From positions 1 through 6,697 of the forward strand of contig CACZRY010000157.1 of assembly GCA_902783745.1 (NCBI GenBank): a stretch of DNA of 6,697 nucleotides. The letters are read 5' to 3'. The stretch comes from an uncultured Erysipelotrichaceae bacterium (GTDB lineage Bacteria > Bacillota_I > Bacilli_A > Acholeplasmatales > Anaeroplasmataceae). A program made the position numbers and the translations under genes. Position 1 is the first letter of the stretch. Every line of letters begins with the position of its first letter. The notes beneath the pieces were generated by a model. That model ran no database searches. It saw only the letters and a list, made by a program, of their open reading frames with translations, and was not told the DNA's origin. Below are positions 1 through 5,559 of this stretch, piece by piece.

Positions 1-92
1 AGATTTCCTTTTTTTGTTTCAAGACTTACTTTTTGATTAATGTTAGAATAATCTTTATATATATTTCTTAATGCTTCTATATTATATACCAT
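1..92 (-). CDS. N-terminal fragment of a minus-strand protein, possibly an AbiEi-type antitoxin
   Basis: The frame opens at ATG 92-90 and runs off the left edge after 30 codons, so only the N-terminus is visible. It starts MVYNIEALRNIYKDY and continues with SNINQKVSLETKKGN. The start is supported by a GGTGGTGA ribosome binding site 7 bases upstream and by a good promoter at 117-145. The pattern of an initial helix (LRxIYxDYSNxNQK) followed by a basic stretch (KKGN) resembles from memory the start of AbiEi/DUF6088-type winged-helix antitoxins, where such a segment precedes a GLY-containing strand. That is a weak inference from 30 residues. The reality of the gene is more certain than its family. 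It points away from the rest of the window and has its own promoter. Confidence 0.55.
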   Translation of the reverse strand, partial: MVYNIEALRNIYKDYSNINQKVSLETKKGN

Positions 93-116
93 TGTCAATT
101 CACCACCGATAATCTT

Positions 117-145
117 ATTATATAATATTTTTTGTGGCAAATCAA
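117..145 (-). promoter_or_regulatory. Sigma-A-type promoter for the left-edge gene
   Basis: On the minus strand TTGATT (145-140) is followed after exactly 17 bases by a perfect TATAAT (122-117). Transcription would begin near 110, giving a 5' leader of only about 18 bases that consists almost entirely of the ribosome binding site of the gene starting at 92. This is the best -35/-10 pair in the window and indicates that the left-edge gene is independently transcribed. Confidence 0.7.
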
Positions 146-200
146 CATTTTGTTAGTTAATGGTATTCGAACCAATTATTTTTATAATTCAATTATTTTG

Positions 201-236
201 TTATAATTTGTTATAATTTGTTATAATTTGTTATAA
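201..236. repeat. Tandem 10-bp repeat, about 3.6 copies
   Basis: The unit TTATAATTTG occurs three times without change (201-210, 211-220, 221-230), followed by TTATAA (231-236). The preceding 191-200 (AATTATTTTG) may be a decayed unit. Each unit contains a TATAAT hexamer on the plus strand. The array starts right at the stop codon of the coding-like remnant at 231-359. A simple replication-slippage repeat is the default reading. A cluster of -10-like boxes is also possible, but no -35 partners or plus-strand gene support that. Confidence 0.85.
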
Positions 237-359
237 ATAAAATGTTCTTTTATAAATCCACCAAGCGAGATTCTGCCTCTCGTCAATTATAACAAGCGTT
301 TTTTCTTTATGCTTTAGGTCAATAATTATCACTAGACAACCATCACAATAATAGAATTT
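231..359 (-). pseudogene. Short coding-like remnant, 42 codons without a good start
   Basis: Between stop codons the minus strand reads 42 residues, including LVIIDERQNLAWWIYKRTF, then TAA. The residue mix (paired Trp, alternating charged and hydrophobic residues) and use of non-A/T codons (GAC, GAG, AGG, CAG, CTC, TGG TGG) look like real protein rather than random A+T-rich sequence. There is no ATG. A GTG at 332-330 lacks a convincing ribosome binding site, so the likeliest reading is the C-terminal end of a decayed gene. The family is not recognised. A diverged copy of part of the same DNA lies at about 360-400. The rest of the gap from 93 to 428 holds only the promoter, the tandem repeat and unassigned A+T-rich sequence. 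Confidence 0.3.
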
Positions 360-428
360 TTATGAATCGACCAAGTCCAATCTCTCATTATAATTCCGTT
401 ATTTATTTTTATATTAATCATGCTCTCT

Positions 429-569
429 TTAAATATTTCTTTTTATCCATTCTTCAATCTTACCTTTTGAATTATTTACACTAGAACCTAATATTGGAAG
501 TCCCTCTTTAATAATAGCTCCCTTAGCTAATTTTTTTATATCATTAACTACATTAGCTAATCCTGATCC
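429..569 (-). pseudogene. Severed C-terminal part of the flavodoxin gene
   Basis: Directly after the TAA at 572-570 the same frame stays open for 46 codons to a TAA at 431-429. It reads GSGLANVVNDIKKLAKG and, at its end, KGKIEEWIKRNI. In flavodoxins of this family the joined sequence FTTH-E-GSGL is typical, with the loop after the fourth strand followed by the last strand and helix. The stop therefore stands where Glu (GAA) is expected, and one base at position 572 accounts for it. Joined, the product would be 170 residues, normal for a flavodoxin. There is no frameshift and no ribosome binding site or start for separate translation of this part. Confidence 0.8.
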
Positions 570-941
570 TTAATGTGTAGTAAAAGGCATTATAATTTTT
601 CCATTAAAATCTAATCTTTCTAATTCTTGAAACATTGGTTTGGGCATTGTTCCCCAATATATTGGAGCACCTATATAAATTACATCATATTCACTTATAT
701 CATCTAAATAAGCTTTTAATTCAGGATTTTCATTTCTTCTTTGTTCTTGTTTAGTTTCTTCTATACATGCCATATATTCTTTTGAATAATCTTTTTTTCT
801 TTCAACCTTAAACATTGAAGCATTTGTTAATTCTTTAATATATTCTGCAACAATTTCAGTGTTACCTTTTTCAATATATTTCATTCGACCACCAAAATAG
901 TTTTCATCCGCTCTTGAAAAATAAATAATTAATGATTTCAT
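570..941 (-). CDS. Flavodoxin, truncated by an in-frame stop
   Basis: The 123-residue product covers most of a short-chain flavodoxin (Flavodoxin_4-like): MKSLIIYFSRADEN (first strand and start of the FMN phosphate loop), GNTEIVAEYI (loop end and first helix), DVIYIGAPIYWGTMP (third strand and FMN-stacking loop) and KIIMPFTTH (fourth strand). It then ends at TAA 572-570, while the matching last strand and helix continue downstream in frame. Flavodoxins bind FMN in the cytoplasm and carry electrons. Without the final strand-helix pair the fold is probably unstable, so this is likely a recent nonsense mutation unless the base is a sequencing error. The start at 941 is preferred over the ATG at 953 because GGAGGT (951-946) lies 4 bases before 941 and overlaps the earlier ATG. 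A weak promoter (TATAAA 994-989, TTGAAT 1015-1010, 15-base spacing) may lie upstream. Confidence 0.85.
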   Translation of the reverse strand: MKSLIIYFSRADENYFGGRMKYIEKGNTEIVAEYIKELTNASMFKVERKKDYSKEYMACIEETKQEQRRNENPELKAYLDDISEYDVIYIGAPIYWGTMPKPMFQELERLDFNGKIIMPFTTH

Positions 942-1072
942 ATATACCTCCATTTATTCAACAGGTATTAATTAATTTACAATTTAAATTTATAATAATT
1001 CCAAGATTAATTCAACAGCTTGAGATTAAATATTTCACCAGTAAGATTAGTGCCATGTCCGGCACACAGTAA

Positions 1073-1106
1073 AAGTGGCTTGAAAACTTGTTGTTTTCAG
1101 CCACTT
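1073..1106 (-). terminator. Intrinsic terminator of the large lipoprotein gene
   Basis: The arms AAGTGGC (1073-1079) and GCCACTT (1100-1106) pair, then TGAAAAC (1081-1087) and GTTTTCA (1093-1099) pair, with one bulged T at 1080 and a 5-base loop. That makes a 14-bp stem starting 8 bases after the lipoprotein stop codon. On the minus strand the stem is followed by a short TTTT only, so termination may be incomplete and could let some transcription continue into the flavodoxin gene. Confidence 0.75.
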
Positions 1107-1114
1107 AATTCATT

Positions 1115-3613
1115 TTACTGCTTATAAATATTAATAAATAATGGAGAAATCATATTCTCTTCAGGATTAATTGAATTTCCACCTAAAGAAATAGCTATTT
1201 CTATTTTATATGTACCTTTTTCTAGGAATATAATATTTTCATTTTCACCAGATTGATAATATTGTGGATCAAATGTAGTTGAGCCTGCGAAAAGATTAAA
1301 TCCAAATCCTCCACCATCCCAAGAATGGTCTTTAACAATTTTTATAGCTTGGTTTTCATCAATTGTTATAACCTTTGATATAAGGACTTGTGATTCTACT
1401 TCAAATGTATCTAAATCATATTTAGTATCTTTTTCATTCCAATTATTGATATCACCAACAATTGACAATTTAACATTATATTTATCAACCTCAATTGAAT
1501 AACCAGGTTGTTTTAATACATATATTATTCCATCAACATATATAAATGAAGCTTTATAGCCATCCATAGTACCCACTTCAAATCCATAAGATGATAATGA
1601 TGATAAATAATCAGATATTAAATCATAATTATAATATTCAATTTTTAAATTATTACCATCAACACTAAATTCATAATTTCCTTCAAATGTAGGAATTTTA
1701 ATATTATCATTATCAATTAATGCATTTAATGCATCAGTAATTGTTGATGTAGATACTTGTTTTTCTTTAAATTCAAATCTAATTGATGCTGTATTAGGAT
1801 CTTTTTCTGTTACATTAAAAATAGTTAATACTAATACATAATCATTATCAATTCTTTTTGAATAATAATCTGTGTTATCTTTATGAACAAATTCTAATGT
1901 ATTTAATTTATTAATATAATTATTCATTAAAGTATTCAAATTATTATTACAATTAATTGTAATAGACCCAGTCAAATTAGTTCCATCTACATTTGGAGTA
2001 TAATAACAATTTTCATTACCATCAAATGTAGGTATTTTATCCTTCAGTGGAACATATGAATTAATATAATTAATTGCAATATCATAATCCTTTAATAAAT
2101 CATTATAGACATCATTATTATATAATTCTAATATTAATGGTGATTGTAATTTAACATTAGAATTAGATTTTAATGACATATCAAATTCTAATTCTAAAAA
2201 GCCTTCTTCTAAATAAGTTCCTTTTAGACCTGATTCTTTAATATATTGTGAGAATGTTTTAACGTTATCATCAATATTTATCCATTCAGTATTATCATAT
2301 GATTTAGATCTAACCTTAACATTTAAATTATTGAAGTCATTATATGTATCTAAAGTATTATCTTCACCATTTTTATACAAAATATCTAAATGAGTTTTTA
2401 CTCCTTTTTCGTTCCAACCTTTATTTGGATCAAATAAATCAAGAATATTAACATCTTCATATATTTGATATCCACCTGTAGATTCAATTCTTAAAAATAA
2501 ATTATCAGAATCTGGATTTTCTTCTTTTACCCATTTTTCTGTTGCTCCTGTATATATGAAGCTATTAACAATATCCTTGCCTAATATTTTATTAAATTTA
2601 TCAACAATAATTTTAATTTTTTCATTTTGTGTTCCTACCTCATTTTTAAATGAATCTCTAGATAAGATTACATTATTAAAACCTAATCCATTTAATACTG
2701 CAGATTTTAAATTTTTATTATTGTTAAAAGTATTTTCTAAACGATATAATTTATTATCTTTATAAGCTCTTAATACAGAATATTTATAAATATAATCATT
2801 GTCTTGATAATTAACTAAAATATCAGGAGAGCAAACACCAAATTTTCTCCATTCTTTAATAACATTTGCATTAACATTTACATAATCATATTCAGCACTA
2901 ATATATTTTTCATCATCACTTTCATAAGAAAGCAAATCATCTATATCAATCATTGTAAGTTCATATGTTGGTGATGTTTCATTCATGTCATAATCAAGAA
3001 TAAGCTCTGAATATCTTTTTTGATTACGACTTACACTAGAGTTTGTATATGTAATATCAAATCCAACTATAGCTGTTATTAAATCGTTATCATCAATATC
3101 AATTTTAATAGATATATCAAATGAATATTGTTGTAAATAATCATCGCTTTCTATTACAGTTCTATTTTTAAAATCATAATAAACATTACCAGTTAAATTA
3201 TAAGTGTATTTTTTAGCAAAACTAAAGTTTTCTCCAACCTCATCATATAACGCTTTTAAATATTGAAACTGAATCATTGGTGGTTCATCATATTCAAATG
3301 ATGGATTAGATGTTTCTCTTTCAATAGACATAGCATTGTAAATTGTTGAAATATTATCAGAATCTATGGTATTAGCCATAAATTTTAGTTTTGGTTCATC
3401 ATAAGTTTTAGAAGCACTAGATGCATAATTTGATTTTAACTTTTTTGAAGAATTAGAATTTTTTAAACTACTTTCAACTCCTTCAAAAGCAAATTTTACT
3501 TTTTCAGCCTTAGAAGAAGGTAATTTTACTTCATTACTATTACCACAAGCACTAATAACTAAAACTACGAAGAAACCAATTAATATTAAAAATATACTTC
3601 TTATTCTTTTCAT
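1115..3613 (-). CDS. Large secreted lipoprotein, 832 residues, function unknown
   Basis: The N-terminus is a clear lipoprotein signal: MKRIR, a hydrophobic run (residues 6-20), then lipobox VISAC with Cys23 as the predicted acylation site, and a Ser/Lys/Asn-rich linker. The mature protein would be anchored to the outer face of the membrane. The rest is Asn/Asp/Tyr-rich and beta-like. Two tandem modules resemble each other: about residues 527-616 (IPTFDGN, VDGTNLTGSITI, NYINKL) and 640-720 (IPTFEGN, VDGNNLKIEY, DYLSSL). A WNEK motif occurs twice, near 401 and 726. The C-terminal ~115 residues (VGDINNWNEK, KDHSWDGGGFGF, FLEKGTYKIEI) look like SusE/SusF or CBM-type carbohydrate-binding beta-sandwiches. 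That is inference; no catalytic domain is recognised. ATG 3613 is preferred to TTG 3625 because it gives a compact signal peptide; AAAGG and GGTG lie upstream. The gene has its own promoter and terminator. Confidence 0.88.
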   Translation of the reverse strand: MKRIRSIFLILIGFFVVLVISACGNSNEVKLPSSKAEKVKFAFEGVESSLKNSNSSKKLKSNYASSASKTYDEPKLKFMANTIDSDNISTIYNAMSIERETSNPSFEYDEPPMIQFQYLKALYDEVGENFSFAKKYTYNLTGNVYYDFKNRTVIESDDYLQQYSFDISIKIDIDDNDLITAIVGFDITYTNSSVSRNQKRYSELILDYDMNETSPTYELTMIDIDDLLSYESDDEKYISAEYDYVNVNANVIKEWRKFGVCSPDILVNYQDNDYIYKYSVLRAYKDNKLYRLENTFNNNKNLKSAVLNGLGFNNVILSRDSFKNEVGTQNEKIKIIVDKFNKILGKDIVNSFIYTGATEKWVKEENPDSDNLFLRIESTGGYQIYEDVNILDLFDPNKGWNEKGVKTHLDILYKNGEDNTLDTYNDFNNLNVKVRSKSYDNTEWINIDDNVKTFSQYIKESGLKGTYLEEGFLELEFDMSLKSNSNVKLQSPLILELYNNDVYNDLLKDYDIAINYINSYVPLKDKIPTFDGNENCYYTPNVDGTNLTGSITINCNNNLNTLMNNYINKLNTLEFVHKDNTDYYSKRIDNDYVLVLTIFNVTEKDPNTASIRFEFKEKQVSTSTITDALNALIDNDNIKIPTFEGNYEFSVDGNNLKIEYYNYDLISDYLSSLSSYGFEVGTMDGYKASFIYVDGIIYVLKQPGYSIEVDKYNVKLSIVGDINNWNEKDTKYDLDTFEVESQVLISKVITIDENQAIKIVKDHSWDGGGFGFNLFAGSTTFDPQYYQSGENENIIFLEKGTYKIEIAISLGGNSINPEENMISPLFINIYKQ

Positions 3614-3688
3614 ATCACACACCAACCTTTCTTTAAAATATTATTGATTAATAAATATTAAATTCTTAAAAATAGTTTTATTTATTTT

Positions 3689-3697
3689 ATTATACCA
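3689..3697 (-). promoter_or_regulatory. Extended -10 promoter of the lipoprotein gene
   Basis: On the minus strand TGG directly precedes TATAAT (3694-3689), forming an extended -10 element of the TGnTATAAT type. No good -35 hexamer sits at 16-18 bases; the best is a T-rich TTTTGT, which is usual for extended -10 promoters. Transcription would start near 3682, leaving an A+T-rich leader of about 70 bases before ATG 3613. Confidence 0.6.
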
Positions 3698-3722
3698 TAT
3701 AAATTAAGATACAAAAGAGAAA

Positions 3723-3744
3723 AGACCAGATTTTACTCTGATCT
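3723..3744 (-). terminator. Orphan intrinsic terminator upstream of the lipoprotein promoter
   Basis: Read on the minus strand, AGATCAGA and TCTGGTCT form an 8-bp stem (one G-U pair) with a 6-base loop, followed by TTTTCTCTTTT. On the plus strand the G-U becomes a C-A mismatch and no T-run follows, so it is directional. It sits just before the lipoprotein promoter and insulates that gene, yet no intact minus-strand gene lies upstream of it. The transcript it once ended may be the decayed remnant at 3897-4031. Confidence 0.7.
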
Positions 3745-3896
3745 ATCTTTATAATATTATTTCTAAAATCAAACAACCATAACCTACATATAGTTTAGTA
3801 TGTTTGATATCACATGCTAATGGCGGAACATATGGGACTAAAACTCATTCTTTTTATATATATTTAAATAATTTCATTTTCTTTCAAATTCTTTTA

Positions 3897-4031
3897 TTAC
3901 TTACTTTTAAAATTTGCAAAATTGACAATGCAATTTAATATGTTATGCTCATAATTTTCTATTTTATTAATATCCATCCTTTTTAGAAATGCAATCAATC
4001 CTAAAACATCATAGCATATTTCTAAATAAAA
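3897..4031 (-). pseudogene. C-terminal coding remnant, 44 codons, unidentified
   Basis: Bounded by a TAG on the upstream side and ending in TAA, the minus strand reads 44 residues, including DVLGLIAFLKRMDINKIENY and NILNCIVNFANFKSK. The helical, amphipathic pattern and codon mix look genuinely coding, but there is no start codon or ribosome binding site at the upstream end (the only ATG is at residue 19). This is best read as the tail of a degraded gene whose front part has been lost or replaced by the repeat-rich sequence beyond 4032. The family is not recognised. It shares orientation with the orphan terminator at 3723-3744. Confidence 0.35.
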
Positions 4032-4058
4032 CTAAAGTTTTATGAATAAAAAGATAGA

Positions 4059-4107
4059 GGTATATTAGCGGTACATTAGTGGTATATCTATGTTCAAAAT
4101 ATACCAC
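4059..4107 (+). repeat. Left flanking repeat with 11-bp sub-repeats and a hairpin
   Basis: Three 11-bp units stand in tandem: GGTATATTAGC, GGTACATTAGT and GGTATATCTAT (4059-4091). The last unit starts a perfect 9-bp inverted repeat, GTGGTATAT (4079-4087) with ATATACCAC (4099-4107). Positions 4070-4098 match 6302-6330 at 26 of 29 bases, so a related element brackets the toxin-antitoxin operon. No T-run follows, so it is not a terminator. It could be a recombination scar, a dispersed small repeat or a regulatory element. Confidence 0.7.
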
Positions 4108-4211
4108 CCGTACTTTATGCTATTATTCCGTACTTCTTACTATTAAATCCGTATTGCTTACTATTATTTCCGTAAATGTTGGTATTAAATCAGTAATATA
4201 AACTATTTCAA
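4108..4211 (+). repeat. Array of degenerate 21-bp direct repeats (iteron-like)
   Basis: Units begin at 4108, 4128, 4149, 4170 and, weakly, 4191. The first is 20 bp and the others 21 bp. Four begin CCGTA and the fifth CAGTA. The middle of units 1-3 reads TACTATTA or TGCTATTA, while unit 4 has TGGTATTA. The 21-bp period equals two helical turns, so bound proteins would face the same side. The array starts immediately after the hairpin element and ends about 105 bases before the operon's -10 box. Iteron-type binding for a replication or regulatory protein is possible, but no Rep gene is in the window. Confidence 0.7.
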
Positions 4212-4315
4212 AAGTAAAAGCCTCAATCAGTCATAACCTCATAATTTTTATTTGTTTCAAACTAATTCCCCATTAATACTAACTTCTAAAAGCAATTAAA
4301 CAAATCATACATTTG

Positions 4316-4332
4316 TGCTATAATTAATTATA
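4316..4332 (+). promoter_or_regulatory. Promoter of the toxin-antitoxin operon with a palindromic -10
   Basis: TGC precedes a perfect TATAAT (4319-4324), giving an extended -10 box. The best -35 candidate is a poor TAAACA 16 bases upstream. The start would be near 4331, giving a short leader with AGAGGG (4346-4351) 5 bases before ATG 4357. The -10 is the left half of a perfect 14-bp palindrome, TATAATTAATTATA (4319-4332), which could be an operator for autoregulation or simply a bidirectional -10. Confidence 0.6.
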
Positions 4333-4356
4333 AGAATCCAAAGATAGAGGGATACT

Positions 4357-5550
4357 ATGGTAACACAAGAAACTTTAAAAAATATAAGAAAAAAACTTTA
4401 TAGTACTTTTTCAACATTTTCAACTGAATACGAAATAAAAACCTTCGTTGAATCAGAAATGAAGGTTTATTTTGCTCCTGGACTATATACAGATAATAAA
4501 TGTAGCGCAGTTTATGATAAAGCTATAAAACATTTAGAAAAAGATATCAAAGAAAAATACGATAATATCGCAAATCAAATTAACGAATATATTGATGAAA
4601 TAAATAAAGAATTTCAAGCAGATCATACTTATGGCCAATCAAGCGCTGATACTCTAACACACATTGCAGTTGGAGCTGGAGCTGGTTTGGGTGCCGCAAT
4701 TCTTTTGGGTGGACCTGTAGGATGGATGATTGGAATTGGTGTCAGCATAGCTGCTGTATATAACTCAGATAAGAAAAAGAAAGAATTAATATCTAGAATT
4801 AAGTATGAAGCATCTAAATTAAATGATGAAACAATTAAAAAGCTTAAGGATATACTTGATTTATATATTATTGAAGATGAGGTTTTACTTCCTCTTTCTA
4901 ATGAAGAAATAATTAAATATAGTGATGATAGAAATTATATTTTATCAGATAATCAAAAAGAAATAAAAGATTTCTTAGAAAATAGAGGAATAAAATATCT
5001 TGTTCATTTTACTGAATCTAAAAATTATGAATCAATATTAAAATATGGAATATGTTCTCAAAAGGAAGGAAAAAAACTAGGCATTCAAATGCCTATTAAT
5101 GACAATGATATTTCAGCTCACAAGGCAGATAAATATATGAAATCAACAAATGATGATTATATTTCGCTATCCATTACCGAAATGAATGAAAAAGTATTAT
5201 CTGCATTTAAGGCAAGGCATGGAATAAAGCAAGTAAAACGAATTCTAATAGATGCTAGTATCTTATGGAAGGAAATAGATAATGATAGAATCTATTGCAA
5301 CATGAATGCATCATCTGGTTCATTATCATGCGGTAATAGTTTTAAAAATCTAGAAGATATGTTTTCTCCATCAATAGAGCAAGTAAAATATACGGGAGAA
5401 AAAATCTTGTCTACTAGAATAGGAAAGGATACAAATATAACAACACATAGTCAAGCTGAAATTCTTTGGCAGTCTAACGTTGATCCTAAATACATTATCA
5501 AAGATATTACTAATTATGATGAGAAAGATGACGGCGAATTGCCGTTTTAG
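4357..5550 (+). CDS. darT: DarT1-type DNA ADP-ribosyltransferase toxin with N-terminal extension
   Basis: The C-terminal half (about residues 205-390) is a DarT (DUF4433) fold. IKYLVHFTESKNYESILKYG carries the NAD-binding His217 and Asn223, DDYISLSIT follows at 266-274, and HSQAEILW (364-371) holds the presumed catalytic Glu368, followed by the usual VDPKYI. DarT enzymes transfer ADP-ribose from NAD+ to a DNA base, blocking replication; DarT1 members modify guanine and pair with NADAR antitoxins, as here. The first ~200 residues are extra compared with ordinary DarT (about 200-230 residues). They hold a probable coiled coil (55-90), then a Gly/Ala/Ile-rich glycine-zipper segment (99-135) closed by KKKKE, suggesting membrane contact. 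The start is fixed by AGAGGG 5 bases upstream. The next gene begins 9 bases later. The guanine target is inferred from the partner. Confidence 0.9.
   Translation: MVTQETLKNIRKKLYSTFSTFSTEYEIKTFVESEMKVYFAPGLYTDNKCSAVYDKAIKHLEKDIKEKYDNIANQINEYIDEINKEFQADHTYGQSSADTLTHIAVGAGAGLGAAILLGGPVGWMIGIGVSIAAVYNSDKKKKELISRIKYEASKLNDETIKKLKDILDLYIIEDEVLLPLSNEEIIKYSDDRNYILSDNQKEIKDFLENRGIKYLVHFTESKNYESILKYGICSQKEGKKLGIQMPINDNDISAHKADKYMKSTNDDYISLSITEMNEKVLSAFKARHGIKQVKRILIDASILWKEIDNDRIYCNMNASSGSLSCGNSFKNLEDMFSPSIEQVKYTGEKILSTRIGKDTNITTHSQAEILWQSNVDPKYIIKDITNYDEKDDGELPF
5531..5545 (+). other. Small G+C-rich hairpin at the toxin-antitoxin junction
   Basis: ACGGC (5531-5535) and GCCGT (5541-5545) can pair around GAATT, and TTTT follows at 5545-5548 just before the toxin stop codon. 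The stem lies a few bases upstream of the antitoxin ribosome binding site (AGGGAG, 5549-5554). It may affect read-through or translational coupling between the two genes, but five base pairs is short and it also encodes the toxin's last residues. Confidence 0.35.
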
Positions 5551-5559
5551 GGAGTTTAT

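Noticed and set aside
942..953. ATG 953 as the flavodoxin start
   Set aside because: The only good ribosome binding site (GGAGGT, 951-946) overlaps this ATG and is correctly placed for ATG 941, after which the typical flavodoxin start MKSLIIYFSR follows.
2556..2765. Plus-strand open frame of 69 codons inside the lipoprotein gene
   Set aside because: It is antisense to the 832-residue lipoprotein, is made of Leu/Ile/Ser/Phe as expected from the complement of Asn/Lys/Glu-rich coding sequence, and has no ribosome binding site.
3614..3625. Upstream TTG (3625) as the start of the lipoprotein
   Set aside because: It would add MVCD before the charged MKRIR start of a normal signal peptide and leaves no room for the AAAGG ribosome binding site, which would touch the TTG; ATG 3613 fits better.
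3749..3844. Minus-strand open stretch of 31 codons with residues such as YVPPLACDIKHTKLYVGYG
   Set aside because: It looks somewhat protein-like, but it is short, begins directly after a TGA, has no start codon or ribosome binding site, and the plus strand is open there as well, so neither reading is supported.
4108..4211. CRISPR array
   Set aside because: Units follow each other directly with no unique spacers, differ from one another, and there are no cas genes.
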